NCBI GenBank assembly: GCA_017525225.1
Contig: JAFXTB010000037.1
Span: 17,559-81,558, forward strand
Direction: 5' to 3'
From: Kiritimatiellia bacterium
Lineage (GTDB): Bacteria > Verrucomicrobiota > Kiritimatiellia > RFP12 > UBA1067
DNA length: 64,000 nucleotides
Within the stretch, counting starts at the first letter, position 1; each line of letters starts with the position of its first letter. Under the pieces are notes generated by a model, which saw nothing but the letters and a program-made list of their open reading frames with translations, searched no databases and was not told where the DNA came from. The translations under genes and the position numbers were made by a program. Positions 23,184-32,770 of the stretch are shown here, one piece after another.

Positions 23184-24164
23184 ATGAATAGCGGAGAAAA
23201 AGATTCGGGAGTTCCGGAGGCTGCACCCAGGGCGGCGATTGTCGGAGTGGTGGGGCGTACCAACGCCGGGAAGTCCACCATCGTCAACAGGCTCGTGGGC
23301 GAGAAGGTGTCCATAGTCAGTCCTGTGGAACAGACCACGCGCAACACGATACGCGGCATCGTTTCCGATGCGCGCGGACAGCTTGTGCTGCTGGACACCC
23401 CCGGCCTGCACAAGGCGGTCGGCCCTCTCGGTAGGCTGCTCAACGGCATGGCGCGTGCCTCCAGCGCGGGTACTGACATCCTCTGCGCCGTGTTCGACGC
23501 CTCGCATGCGCCGCAGCTCGAGGATGAAGGCTGGATGGCGCGCATCGCGAAGGAGCGTCCCGAGAAGTGCGTGTTCGCGCTGAACAAGTGCGACCGTTCG
23601 CCGTTCTACGAGACGATGTTCCGCGACCTCTGGCGCGAAAGCGTCCGTCGCGCCAGGGAAATCGCCGGTTCGCGCGCCGAGGACGATCCTGCCGACAGGG
23701 AGCCGGTATGGGTGCTGAGCTGTGGCACGAAGCCCGGTGGATGCGACGATCTTCTGGATGCGCTCTTCGCCCTCGCACCCGAAGGCGCGCCGCTGTTCCC
23801 GGACGATATCGTCACGGACTATCCGCGCAAGCTGGCCATCGCGGACGTGGTGCGCGAGAAACTGCTTCAGCGCGTGTACGACGAGGTACCGCATGAGCTG
23901 GGCGTGGTGGTCTCGGGCATCCGGGAGGACCGTCGCGGATGGGATGTGTCGGTGACGGTGTATGTGAACCGCCAGTCGCAGAAGGGCATAGTGATAGGTC
24001 CCGCGGGACGCATCATGAAGGCGGTGCGCCAGTCGGCGGAGCCGGAGCTTTCGGAGATGTTCGGGGTGAAGGTGCGGCTGGAGCTATGGGTGAAGGTGGA
24101 GCCAGGCTGGATGAAGAACTCCCGTCTTCTGTCGGAGATGGGGTACATGGGAGGTGTCAGGTGA
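23184..24164 (+). CDS. era: GTPase Era
   Basis: 326 residues from ATG 23184; the frame extends further up but into the promoter. Era binds the 3' end of 16S rRNA and helps 30S assembly. G-motifs are visible: GVVGRTNAGKST (G1), TTRNTIRG (G2), LLDTPGLH (G3) and ALNKCDRS (G4, NKxD). The C-terminal KH domain has the family core VNRQSQKGIVIGPAGRIMKA. A short extension precedes the GTPase domain. The stop overlaps the ATG of the TPR gene (ATGA), so the two are translationally coupled at the head of a six-gene operon that ends with pyrE. Confidence 0.95.
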   Translation: MNSGEKDSGVPEAAPRAAIVGVVGRTNAGKSTIVNRLVGEKVSIVSPVEQTTRNTIRGIVSDARGQLVLLDTPGLHKAVGPLGRLLNGMARASSAGTDILCAVFDASHAPQLEDEGWMARIAKERPEKCVFALNKCDRSPFYETMFRDLWRESVRRAREIAGSRAEDDPADREPVWVLSCGTKPGGCDDLLDALFALAPEGAPLFPDDIVTDYPRKLAIADVVREKLLQRVYDEVPHELGVVVSGIREDRRGWDVSVTVYVNRQSQKGIVIGPAGRIMKAVRQSAEPELSEMFGVKVRLELWVKVEPGWMKNSRLLSEMGYMGGVR

Positions 24165-26638
24165 TGGGCCGCCGGTCCAGCTTCTGCCTGCTCATGGCCT
24201 TCGCGGCGATGTCGGTCGTGGCGGCGCCGGCCGAGTCCGAACCGGAACGGCAGTTGGACGTGGCGCGGCAGGCCATTCGCGACGAGCTGTGGTCCATAGC
24301 CGCGCGCAGGGCGGACGCCGCGGCCAAGGACAAGGATCTATCCACGCAGGCGCATCTGGCCAAGCTTGAGGCCCTTGCCGGCCAGGGGCGCTTTGCGGAC
24401 ATGCTTTCCCAGCTTGACGCCTGGAACGAGACCGGCGAGACGTTCCGCTACTGGCGCGCCTGGACGCAGGCCAGGCTCGGGCGAATGGACGAGGCTCGCC
24501 GATCGCTGGGCGGCGAGTTCGCCGACCCAAGCATCGCGGCGCTGGTCCACAGGCTTCGCGCGCGGATCGACGCCGCGGCCGGCGATCGCAAGTCCGCCGA
24601 GGACAGCTTCCGGCTGGCGGCGGTGGCTGTGGCGTCCAATGCCACGCAGTGCGCGGAGAACGCCGTGGAATGGGCGCAGATGCTTTCGGACGCGGGCGAC
24701 GCCGTAGCGGCGCTTGCCGTGCTGAAGAACGAGAGAGCGCTGGATGCGGTCGGCATGGCGGGCGATTTCGCGAGGGCGCAGGCGGCGGATCTGCTCTTGC
24801 GGACGGGGCGTACGGCCGAGGCCGAGGCGATGCTCCAGCGGTTGCTGGACGCAGGGACGAACACCGAGGAACGCATCTACGTGCAGACGGCCTGCACGCT
24901 GGCCCGTAGGCAGAAGGACCCTGTACGCAGGCTCGAGCTTGCCGGAAAGGCCGTGGCGAGGGCGAGGCGTCCCGAGCTGCGCAGGGCGGCCGGCTATCTG
25001 CTGGGCGGCTTCGAGCTGGAGCGCGCGGATAAGCGTGCCGACGGCGTGGCGCGGATCAAGCGGCTCGTGAAGGAGTTCCCGGAGACACCCGATTCGCGGG
25101 CCGCCTCGCTGGCGTTGGCGGATTCGCTCCTTGCCGCCGGCGATGCCGCGGCGGCGGCGACTGGATACCGGCTGTTCCTCGAGATGTATCCCGAGGTGGC
25201 GGTCTCCGGCGACGCCCGCGGGCTGGAGGGACGAGGCTGGGCGCAGTTGTCGCTGGGCCGCCGCACCGAGGCAATCGGCACCTTCGCGCGCGCGGCGCAG
25301 GTGGCGACGAACGAGATCGTGAAGGCGCGATGCCTCTTCAAGCAGGGCGATGCGCTCGTGCAGGACGGTCGGTTCGACGAGGCCGTGCCGCTTTTCGCCA
25401 AGGTCGCCGGGATGGGCGGCGGCCTGGCCGCGCGTGCGCGTTTCAGCCGCGCCGACGCGCTTGAGCGGGCTGGACACGTCGAAGAGGCGGAGGCGGCTTT
25501 CAGCGACATCGAGAAGGGCAGTGACGAGCAGGCTGACGAGGCGAGATTGAGGCTGGCAAACCGGCAGGCGGTGTCCGGAAGATTCGTGCAGGCGGTCGAG
25601 ACGTACGAAAGGCTGCTCAAGGGCAAGGACATTACCCCGAAGCTCAAGGAACGCGCGTACATAGGCCGCGGCCGCGCATGCTACAGGACGTACCGCTTCA
25701 AGGATGCCGCCGCGGACTTCGCCCGCGCGGCGGAGATCGCGCCTGCCCGCCGCGACGAGATGCGCTTTCTTTCCGCGCTCTGCAAGTATGGCGATGGACA
25801 CGAGGCCGAGGCCAAGGACATGGTGGCTACGCTTCTCGTGGAGGCCAAGGACGAACGTCTGCGCAACGATCTGGGGCTGTGGCTTGCACGCTACGACGCG
25901 AACCACGGCAACTGGGTAGCCGCGGAGACTGGGTTCGAGGCGTATGCGCGGTCCTGCACGAACCGTCCGCTGCAGGCGGCGGACGCGCTGGTACGCGCGG
26001 CGCGGGTGGCCGGGGCGAGGTCCGACTACGCCAAGGCCGTGGAGCTGGTCTCGCAGGCTGTCAAGACCGCGCCCGACGCCCCGTTCCTCGCGGATGCGCT
26101 CATAGTGCAGGGCGAGGCGCTGATGGTGCTGGCCCGCTACGACGACGCCGTGCTCGTGCTCGACCGGGCGCTGCTGGCGTCGCCGGCCGAGTCCGCCGCG
26201 CGCCGCGCCGCCATGCTCAAGGCCGATGCGCTCTTCGCCATGGGCGCCGACGACGGAGCGCGCTATCTGGAGGCGCTTGCCGCCTATCGCGCACTCTCCT
26301 CGGATGCGGGGCTCTCGCCTTCCGCGCGCCTCGAGGTGGCGTTCAAGATCGGCCGCACGCTCGAGAAGATGCGCCGCTTCGATGATGCCGCCGAACAGTA
26401 CTATGCCGAGGTGGTGATTGCCTTCGAGAATAAAATGAAAGCTGGCGAATGGTTCGACGATTCCGCCCGTGCGTTCTTCGCAAGGGCGGCGTTCACGCTT
26501 GCGGACCACTACGAGTCGAAGGGAGACTACGTACAGGTCAAAAGCGTTCTGAAGAGAGTAGTGGATTCAAAGGTGCCGGCTGCGGACGAGGCGCGCAAGC
26601 GCATCGCGCGGCTTGAGGCGAAAGGCAGGGTGCTATGA
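24164..26638 (+). CDS. Periplasmic TPR-repeat protein
   Basis: 824 residues from the ATG that overlaps the era stop. GRRSSFCLLMAFAAMSVVAA is a signal peptide, so the protein is periplasmic. Nearly the whole mature protein is Ala/Arg/Glu-rich helical repeats typical of TPR/Sel1-like solenoids, for example LAQGRFADMLSQLD-type helices, KARCLFKQGDALVQDGRFDE and ARFSRADALERAGHVEEAEA. It directly precedes ExbB- and ExbD-like genes with ATGA overlaps. In PVC and delta-proteobacterial genomes such TPR proteins accompany Tol/Ton-type motors, probably as periplasmic partners. No enzyme motif is seen. Confidence 0.85.
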   Translation: MGRRSSFCLLMAFAAMSVVAAPAESEPERQLDVARQAIRDELWSIAARRADAAAKDKDLSTQAHLAKLEALAGQGRFADMLSQLDAWNETGETFRYWRAWTQARLGRMDEARRSLGGEFADPSIAALVHRLRARIDAAAGDRKSAEDSFRLAAVAVASNATQCAENAVEWAQMLSDAGDAVAALAVLKNERALDAVGMAGDFARAQAADLLLRTGRTAEAEAMLQRLLDAGTNTEERIYVQTACTLARRQKDPVRRLELAGKAVARARRPELRRAAGYLLGGFELERADKRADGVARIKRLVKEFPETPDSRAASLALADSLLAAGDAAAAATGYRLFLEMYPEVAVSGDARGLEGRGWAQLSLGRRTEAIGTFARAAQVATNEIVKARCLFKQGDALVQDGRFDEAVPLFAKVAGMGGGLAARARFSRADALERAGHVEEAEAAFSDIEKGSDEQADEARLRLANRQAVSGRFVQAVETYERLLKGKDITPKLKERAYIGRGRACYRTYRFKDAAADFARAAEIAPARRDEMRFLSALCKYGDGHEAEAKDMVATLLVEAKDERLRNDLGLWLARYDANHGNWVAAETGFEAYARSCTNRPLQAADALVRAARVAGARSDYAKAVELVSQAVKTAPDAPFLADALIVQGEALMVLARYDDAVLVLDRALLASPAESAARRAAMLKADALFAMGADDGARYLEALAAYRALSSDAGLSPSARLEVAFKIGRTLEKMRRFDDAAEQYYAEVVIAFENKMKAGEWFDDSARAFFARAAFTLADHYESKGDYVQVKSVLKRVVDSKVPAADEARKRIARLEAKGRVL

Positions 26639-27252
26639 ACGTATGGACATTCGCGGGTGGTCCCGTGTTCTGGCTGCTGGCGGCCATGCTTGTGGCGGCG
26701 GTGGCGATATTCCTCGTGCGGCTGCTCGAGCTCAGGCGTGCACACATAGACTACGTGGACTTCATCCATGGCGTGGGCAACCTGCTCTCGGGCGGACGGG
26801 TGGACGAGGCCCTTGCCCTATGCGACGACACGGCCGTGCCGGTGACGCGCGTCGTGGCGGCGGCGATACGGCGCCGCGCCGACTCCGCGCGTGCGCTGCG
26901 CGAGGCGATCGACACGTCCGGTAGAGTGGAGGTGGGGCGCATCGCCCGCCGCTTCGCCGCGCTGGCGATCATCGCGCAGACGGCGCCGCTCATCGGCCTC
27001 ATGGGGACCTTCTTCGGCGGCATCCACGCGGTGAACGCCCTCAATGCCGCCGCGCTCGTATCGCGGGGCGACCTGCTGGCGGGTCTCATGGAGGCGCTTG
27101 TCTCGGCCGCCGCCGGCCTGCTTGTGGGCATCCCGGCGCAGGTGATGTATGGAGTGCTGCGCGTACGCTTCGAGCGGCTCGTCATCGAGCTGGAGGCGGC
27201 GGCAAGCGAGGTGCTGATGCTGCTCACGACGCATCGGACGGGGGTGTCATGA
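26635..27252 (+). CDS. MotA/TolQ/ExbB-type proton channel protein
   Basis: 205 residues with three membrane segments: VFWLLAAMLVAAVAIFLVRL at the N-terminus, then FAALAIIAQTAPLIGLMGTF and ALVSAAAGLLVGIPAQVMYG. The family core TAPLIGLMGTFFGG (PLxGLLGTVxGM type) is clear, and the cytoplasmic loop (about residues 35-105) is of ExbB length. The protein forms the proton-conducting inner-membrane ring that drives an ExbD/TolR partner, which is the next gene (ATGA overlap). Tol, Ton or another cargo cannot be told from sequence; there is no tolA/pal set here. Confidence 0.88.
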   Translation: MNVWTFAGGPVFWLLAAMLVAAVAIFLVRLLELRRAHIDYVDFIHGVGNLLSGGRVDEALALCDDTAVPVTRVVAAAIRRRADSARALREAIDTSGRVEVGRIARRFAALAIIAQTAPLIGLMGTFFGGIHAVNALNAAALVSRGDLLAGLMEALVSAAAGLLVGIPAQVMYGVLRVRFERLVIELEAAASEVLMLLTTHRTGVS

Positions 27253-27737
27253 ACGGACGTTCCGAATGGGGATGGCTGCCGCCCTCCGACGAGGGCATCT
27301 GGCGCTATGGCGCGGTATGGATGCGGCCGTTCGTTGCATCGGCCCCCTGGCTGACGCTTGCGGTGCTGATGGCGCTTGTGGCGCTGGCCGAGAACCGCTT
27401 CACCGTGGCGCCGGGCCTGGTGCTGGATCTGCCCGCCACCACCTTGCGCGAGTCGGACGTGGCCGGTCTCGTGGCGCTGGTGCTGCCGATGGCGCGTGAA
27501 AGCGGCAGCGGCGAGGAGACGTTCGTGTTCTTCGACGATGTGCGCTTCGCCGTCTCCGATCCGTCCGCCGCGGCGTCGCTCAGGCGGAATCTTGAGGAAC
27601 GTCTCGCCACGGACCGTTCGGGCACGCTGCTGCTGCTGGCCGACAGGCGGGTGCCGTCGGGCGATCTCGTGGGGCTTGCTGAGCTGGCGCGCAAGGCTGG
27701 CGCACGGCGTGTTCAGATAGCGGAGAAGCGCGACTGA
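27249..27737 (+). CDS. ExbD/TolR-like protein lacking the membrane Asp
   Basis: 162 residues with one N-terminal membrane segment (SAPWLTLAVLMALVALAE) and a periplasmic domain of ExbD/TolR type: TFVFFDDVRFAV, a helix SLRRNLEERLATDR and GTLLLLADRRVPSGDLVGLA, matching the ADxxxxy.xvv pattern. Placement right after the ExbB-like gene supports the call. The proton-carrying Asp expected in the ExbD membrane helix is not present, so either the transmembrane Asp comes from another protein or this is a divergent member. Confidence 0.7.
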   Translation: MNGRSEWGWLPPSDEGIWRYGAVWMRPFVASAPWLTLAVLMALVALAENRFTVAPGLVLDLPATTLRESDVAGLVALVLPMARESGSGEETFVFFDDVRFAVSDPSAAASLRRNLEERLATDRSGTLLLLADRRVPSGDLVGLAELARKAGARRVQIAEKRD

Positions 27738-28234
27738 TGCGGTGGTTCCTCCAGCTTGCGGTGTTTGCGCTCCTGCTGCTGCTCTTCGCGCTGCAGTTCC
27801 CGCGGTCCGCGCTGTTCTTCAGGCCGGTGCGCGTGCCGCCGATCGTACCTAGCGTTTCGCTTGTGACGTTGGATGCCGCCGCGTACGCCCGTATCATGCG
27901 CATGGCGCATTCCGACCTCGACAACCCGTTCCAAGCATGGCAGGATGGCGCGATGGATAGCGGCGCCGGGATGTTCGCCATTCACGAGACCCTGCCGCCA
28001 CCTGCGGCTCTGCCGCTGCCGGTGGACTTCGCGCGCTCGTCCCTGCCGCCCGCCATGCCACCTGCGCGGCTGGTCATGCCGCTCAAGCCGCCGACGCTCG
28101 CCGCCCCGCCCTCCGCTCCGCCCCCCGCCCAGCCCCCAGCGGCGAAACCGCCCACGGAGCCGGTCCGCCCGGCCGCGGATCTTCTTAATCTCGACGATTT
28201 CGACACCCTAAGGGAAAGGAATGAATACCAATGA
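27737..28234 (+). CDS. Proline-rich single-pass membrane protein (TonB-like position)
   Basis: 165 residues with an N-terminal anchor (RWFLQLAVFALLLLLFALQF), then a Pro/Ala-rich stretch at about residues 95-145 (PPSAPPPAQPPAAKPP) and a short acidic tail ending RERNEYQ. There is no TonB C-terminal beta domain. Its place directly after ExbB/ExbD-like genes, with overlapping TGATG, suggests a TonB-like link spanning the periplasm, or a partner of the TPR protein. The function is inferred from context alone. Confidence 0.6.
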   Translation: MRWFLQLAVFALLLLLFALQFPRSALFFRPVRVPPIVPSVSLVTLDAAAYARIMRMAHSDLDNPFQAWQDGAMDSGAGMFAIHETLPPPAALPLPVDFARSSLPPAMPPARLVMPLKPPTLAAPPSAPPPAQPPAAKPPTEPVRPAADLLNLDDFDTLRERNEYQ

Positions 28235-28845
28235 CGGATAGACAGATTCTGAAGTTCTTCGCCGACACCGGCGCACTTCTTGAAGGCCATTTCGAGCTGC
28301 GCTCGGGCCTCCACTCCGACCGCTACTTCCAGTGCGCGAACGTGCTACGCTATCCGCGCATAGCCGAGAAGCTCTGCCGCGAGGTGACGATGCGCGCGGT
28401 GAAGAGCGGCAAGCTGGGCAAGCGCATCGACGGTGTGATCTCGCCCGCCGTGGGCGGCATCCTCGTGGGGCACGAGGTGGCGCGCGCACTCGGCGTGAAG
28501 TGCGTCTTTGCCGAGAAGGTGCCCGATGGCGACAGGAAGGACGCCACCGGCAAGCCTGTCACGAAGCTCGCAATGCGCCGCTTCGCCATCAGGAAGGGCG
28601 AACGCTATGTCGTCGCCGAGGATGTTGTGACCAAGGGCGGACGCGTGCAGGAGACGATCGATCTCGTGAAGGCGGCGGGTGCAAAGGTCGCCGGCGTGGT
28701 GCTGCTCGTGGACCGCAGCGCCGGCAAGGTGAAGTTCGGCCGCATCCCCATGTTCTCTCTCATGCAGATGACGCCCACGACCTGGGAGCCCGGTGCCTGC
28801 CCGCTCTGCGCGAAGGGGTCCAGGCCCGTCCATCCCGGCAGCTGA
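28231..28845 (+). CDS. pyrE: Orotate phosphoribosyltransferase
   Basis: 204 residues. Joins orotate to PRPP to make OMP in pyrimidine synthesis. The N-terminal helix region reads ELRSGLHSDRYFQC (family LRSGxHS). The PRPP-binding motif is in ERYVVAEDVVTKGGRVQE, the usual VVEDVxTTG with small changes, and the catalytic loop is near EKVPDGDRKDATGKP. The C-terminal Cys-containing CPLCAKG tail is common in several bacterial PyrE forms. The ATG overlaps the preceding stop, making it the last gene of the era operon. No other pyr genes are near. Confidence 0.94.
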   Translation: MTDRQILKFFADTGALLEGHFELRSGLHSDRYFQCANVLRYPRIAEKLCREVTMRAVKSGKLGKRIDGVISPAVGGILVGHEVARALGVKCVFAEKVPDGDRKDATGKPVTKLAMRRFAIRKGERYVVAEDVVTKGGRVQETIDLVKAAGAKVAGVVLLVDRSAGKVKFGRIPMFSLMQMTPTTWEPGACPLCAKGSRPVHPGS

Positions 28846-28885
28846 GCGACCAGGCATCCGATCATCCAGCCACAGGACCACGATA

Positions 28886-30811
28886 ATGACCTGCATCATG
28901 AAAAAGACAAGCCATGCCGCGTTCGCGGCCTTTGCCGCGGCGCTTTCGCTCGCGGCTGCACCGGTCAAGGACGCCATGCGGGGCCCGGCGCTCAAGGACG
29001 TTCGCCTTGAGGGGTGGCTTGGCGCGAAGATGGATTCCTTCATCTCGCACCGGCTCGTTGATCCCTTCATGCGTGAACAGGTGTTCGACGAGGCGCGGCA
29101 GGCGTTCGAGTGCCGCGACGACGACGACTTGAAGGTCGGCGGCAGGTGGCGTGGAGAGTTCTGGGGCAAGGAGATGCTATCCTCCGCGCGCGTCGCGGAC
29201 TATCTGCAGAACGAGGAGTTCCTGTCCTTCGTCCGCGGGGAGTGCCACCGGCTCATGAAGTACCAGGATGCCGACGGCTATCTCGGCAGCTATGCCGACA
29301 AGGACTTCATCTACATCCGCGACCGCGAGGCGTGCATGAAGAGGTTCGGGTGGCTGTCGAACTGGAATCTCTGGAACCGCAAGTACTGCATCTGGGCAAT
29401 GTTCATGGTCTACAAGGCCACCGGCGACAAGGCGATCCTGGCGTCCGTGGAGGCGCAGCTGAACCAGTGGATCGATTCGGTGCGCCGTGCCGGGGTGCCG
29501 ATCTGCGACATGGGCGCGGCGGTGATGAACGGCATGCCGCCGATGTCCATCTTGAAGCCGCTGCTGATGGTGTACGAGGAGACCGGCAACAGGAAGTACC
29601 TGGACTTCGCCACGGAGATGCTGCCGCTGTGGGACCGCGACGACGGGCGCTGCCCTAACTTCTTCCGCAACGCGTCGTCGGGCAGGCCGTTGCACACATG
29701 GTACCCCGGTCCGCACAACTGGGCCAAGAGCTACGAGATGATGAGCTGCCTCGACGGGCTGCTTGAATACTACCGCGTCACTGGCGAGCGGCGCTGCCTC
29801 GATGCCGTGGCGAAGATCCGCGATCTGCTCGAGAGGTACGAGTCCAACCCGCTGGGCGGCGTGGGTTTCTGCGACAAGTTCATAGGAGCGGCGTCCCGTC
29901 CGAACGGGATATCCGAGATCTGCGACGCGATCCATTGGATGCGGCTCAACATCGACCTCTTCCTGATCACGGGCGAGGACAGGTACATGGATTCTGTCGA
30001 GAAGTGCTGGTACAACAACTTCTTCGCGGGCGTCGACCGTGATGGCCTCTTTGGCTCGTTCGCGGTCCGCGCGCTGGCGCGCCACGAGCATGAGATGCAG
30101 TGCGGCTACGCCTACAACCAGTGCTGCGTCAACAACGTGCCGCGCTCGTTCATGGATTTCGCCTCGTCGGCCGTCACCGTGGATGCGGACGGCGTCTTCC
30201 ACGTGAACCAGTACCAGGATGCGACGGTGACTCTGGACGGCGTGAAGTTCACCATACGCGGCGGATATCCGGTGGAGGGGAAGGTGACCGTGGATGTGAA
30301 GGGCTGCGCGAAGAAGGTCGTGTTCCGCAAGCCGGCGTGGTGTCCGCGCATGGACGTGGCGGAGAATGGCGGCACATATACGCTCTCCTTTGACATGAAT
30401 CCGCGGTTCGTGGCGTCCGCCCAGGTGGCGAACATGCAGGACCCGTCGACGATGGCGGACACGGACAAGTGGGCGGAGCATCGCCATGCGGTCGCATGGA
30501 ACATGGGCATGGATGTCCGCCGCCAGTACCGCGCGACGCCGGCGCTCGCGCTCTGGAACGGACCGCTGCTGCTGGCGAAGTCGCGCCGCGTGGGCATGGC
30601 CACCGAACAGCTCGAGAACGCCCAGTCGGTTGCCGGCAAGGGCTATCGGCCCGTGCTCAGGCGCATCCCGTCCGACCGGGTCATGGCCGCCTGGGAGGTG
30701 CGACTCGTCAAGGATGGCGAGCCGGACGTGACGGCCAAGGTCTGCGACTACCAGTCCGCGGCGGACGCCCGGCTCGGCCCTGGCTTCACGTGGTTCACGA
30801 TCTGGTTCTGA
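28886..30811 (+). CDS. Exported GH127-family-like beta-L-arabinofuranosidase
   Basis: About 641 residues; the start is ATG 28886 or, four codons on, 28898, which begins the signal peptide KKTSHAAFAAFAAALSLAAA. The (alpha/alpha)6 barrel typical of GH127/GH146 is visible: RGEFWGKEMLSSARVADYLQ, QDADGYLGSYADKDF and GPHNWAKSYEMMSCLDGLLE. The Cys pair of the retaining Cys-type active site is in AYNQCCVNNVPRSF, with Glu in ISEICDAIHWM. C-terminal beta-sandwich domains follow. It would release L-arabinofuranose from plant cell-wall glycans. It opens a four-gene set of exported hydrolases 41 nt after pyrE. Confidence 0.85.
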   Translation: MTCIMKKTSHAAFAAFAAALSLAAAPVKDAMRGPALKDVRLEGWLGAKMDSFISHRLVDPFMREQVFDEARQAFECRDDDDLKVGGRWRGEFWGKEMLSSARVADYLQNEEFLSFVRGECHRLMKYQDADGYLGSYADKDFIYIRDREACMKRFGWLSNWNLWNRKYCIWAMFMVYKATGDKAILASVEAQLNQWIDSVRRAGVPICDMGAAVMNGMPPMSILKPLLMVYEETGNRKYLDFATEMLPLWDRDDGRCPNFFRNASSGRPLHTWYPGPHNWAKSYEMMSCLDGLLEYYRVTGERRCLDAVAKIRDLLERYESNPLGGVGFCDKFIGAASRPNGISEICDAIHWMRLNIDLFLITGEDRYMDSVEKCWYNNFFAGVDRDGLFGSFAVRALARHEHEMQCGYAYNQCCVNNVPRSFMDFASSAVTVDADGVFHVNQYQDATVTLDGVKFTIRGGYPVEGKVTVDVKGCAKKVVFRKPAWCPRMDVAENGGTYTLSFDMNPRFVASAQVANMQDPSTMADTDKWAEHRHAVAWNMGMDVRRQYRATPALALWNGPLLLAKSRRVGMATEQLENAQSVAGKGYRPVLRRIPSDRVMAAWEVRLVKDGEPDVTAKVCDYQSAADARLGPGFTWFTIWF

Positions 30812-30841
30812 CGTTCACATTACATGCAAAGGAGAATAAGG

Positions 30842-32770
30842 ATGAAAAGAAGGTTGATGTTCGGCATCATGGCGGCATGCGCCGTCTCGGCCAGCGTGGC
30901 CGGATACAAGTACCCGCAGCGGATGGCGTACCGCTCGTTCCTGCCGGAGCTGGAGGAGACCGCCCGCTTCGCGGACATGGGCATACCGCTCAGGACGGTG
31001 TTCATCGCGAACACGGTCTGCAGCGACGGGCGTCCGTACTGTCAGTATCCGCCCGTCTGGAAGGGTTGCGGCAAGTACGACTTCGCGCCGGTGGACGCGC
31101 AGCTCGGCGACATCATCAAGGCCAGCCCCAAGGCCGAGTTCCAGATCTTCCTCGACCTGAACACGCCCATCTGGCTTACGCGCAAGGTCCACCACGACAG
31201 CTACAACGAGATCACGCACGCGCTGTGCTCGCCCATATACATGAAGGAGGCGTCGGACTATCTCGAGAAGCTCGTGCGCTACATCGAGACGAACTACGGC
31301 GATCGCGTGAAGAGCTACACGATGCTGTGCGGCTATACCTCGGAATGGTTCGAGCGCAATCTCCGCCAGAGCCATGTGAAGAACCTCGCCTGGCGCAAGT
31401 GGTGCGCGGAGCGCGGCCTCAAGTACGACCTTTCCGCACCGACGGAGTCGTATCTCGCGACCGGAGCGTTCGAGGGGACGGTGTACGACCCGGCGACCGA
31501 GCAGGAGAAGATCGACTTCTGGAAGTTCCACAACTGGATCATCTCGGAAGGGGTGCTGCACTTCGCGCACATCGTCAAGCGCGCGGGCGGCGGCAAGCCG
31601 GTTGGCGCGGACTACGGCTACTACATGATCATCGACAAGGATCCCTGCGGCGTGGGCAACCTCGACTACGAGCGCGTGATCGCCTCGCCGGACTTCGACT
31701 ACATCACCTCGCCCGGCACGTACACCGGTCGCTCGATCGGCGGCGGTACGGGCTCGATGCTCGTCGCCGGGACATGCCGCCGCTACGGCAAGCGCTTCTT
31801 CTTCTCCATCGACCAGTGGCCGCACTCGTTGAAGAACCCGTACGGCAGAGCATACTTCCACACGCTGGGCGACACTCTCGCCGGAAACACCCGGAACGCC
31901 GCATTCGTGCTGGTGTACCACGCAGACTTCCACTGGTTCGACATGTGGGGCGGATTCTACAAGGATCCAGAAATGAGGGAGCGCATCGTTAAGCTGGCCA
32001 AGATCCAGAAACGCTTCGCCAACGACGATTCCCCGCCATATGCGGACGTGCTGATCGTGGCCGACCCCGACAGCGCCTATGGACGCATCGACCCGCGCAT
32101 GGCGGCGAACGACGAGCTGGGCAGGAACAAGGGTGCGCACTGCCCCGAGGGCTTCGTGCCCGCCTACGGCTGCGGCGAGGAGTTCCGCAACCGCATCAAC
32201 CACATCGGCGTGGGCTACGACGTAGTCTCCTTCAACGACCTGCCGCACATCGACCTCAAGCCGTTCAAGGCCATCATCCTTTCCGACGTGTGGACCATCT
32301 CGCCCGAGAAGGCGAAGGTGCTGCGCGAGCACGTGCTGAAGGATGGCCGCACGGCGATCTGGGCGTATGCGCCCGGCGTGTCGGACGGCAAGTCCGTCGA
32401 TGCGAAGCGCATCCGCACCTGGGCGGGAGTAGACTTCAAGACCCCCGGCGTCACCACCACGGCGATGGACGGCTGGAAGGCCGTGTACGCCTACGACTAC
32501 CGCCTGCTCACGCCTGGGAAGTTCAAGGAGGTCCTGAAGGCGGCGGGCTGCCATTTCTGGACGGACGAGCCGGTGCCTGTGATGGTGAACGGGCGGCTCC
32601 TCGCCATCCACGTGAAGGATGGCGGCAGGAAGGCCGTGCATTTGCCGCGCAGGTGCACCAAGGTGATGGACCTTATCGCGGACCGCGTTGTGGCGACGGA
32701 CTGCACGGACTTTGAGGACGATTTCGCCACGCCCGACACTAAGATCTACGAGACCGTCTATGAAAAGTAA
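30842..32770 (+). CDS. Exported GH42-like beta-galactosidase-type protein
   Basis: 642 residues from ATG 30842, which follows AAAGGAG by 6 nt. Signal peptide KRRLMFGIMAACAVSASVAG. The fold resembles GH42-clan TIM barrels: FQIFLDLNTPIWLTRKVHHD, YTMLCGYTSEWFERNL (acid/base candidate region), a barrel end FVLVYHADFHWFDMWGG, then a trimerisation/GATase-like Rossmann domain (VLIVADPDSAYGR, FKAIILSDVWTISPEKAKVL). The fit to GH42 is partial, and the nucleophile is not assigned with certainty. The gene lies 30 nt after the GH127-like gene and overlaps the next start by 11 nt. Confidence 0.65.
   Translation: MKRRLMFGIMAACAVSASVAGYKYPQRMAYRSFLPELEETARFADMGIPLRTVFIANTVCSDGRPYCQYPPVWKGCGKYDFAPVDAQLGDIIKASPKAEFQIFLDLNTPIWLTRKVHHDSYNEITHALCSPIYMKEASDYLEKLVRYIETNYGDRVKSYTMLCGYTSEWFERNLRQSHVKNLAWRKWCAERGLKYDLSAPTESYLATGAFEGTVYDPATEQEKIDFWKFHNWIISEGVLHFAHIVKRAGGGKPVGADYGYYMIIDKDPCGVGNLDYERVIASPDFDYITSPGTYTGRSIGGGTGSMLVAGTCRRYGKRFFFSIDQWPHSLKNPYGRAYFHTLGDTLAGNTRNAAFVLVYHADFHWFDMWGGFYKDPEMRERIVKLAKIQKRFANDDSPPYADVLIVADPDSAYGRIDPRMAANDELGRNKGAHCPEGFVPAYGCGEEFRNRINHIGVGYDVVSFNDLPHIDLKPFKAIILSDVWTISPEKAKVLREHVLKDGRTAIWAYAPGVSDGKSVDAKRIRTWAGVDFKTPGVTTTAMDGWKAVYAYDYRLLTPGKFKEVLKAAGCHFWTDEPVPVMVNGRLLAIHVKDGGRKAVHLPRRCTKVMDLIADRVVATDCTDFEDDFATPDTKIYETVYEK

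Noticed and set aside
23939..24163. A long N-terminal extension of the TPR protein into era
   Set aside because: It would overlap the KH domain of Era; the ATG overlapping the era stop begins a proper signal peptide.
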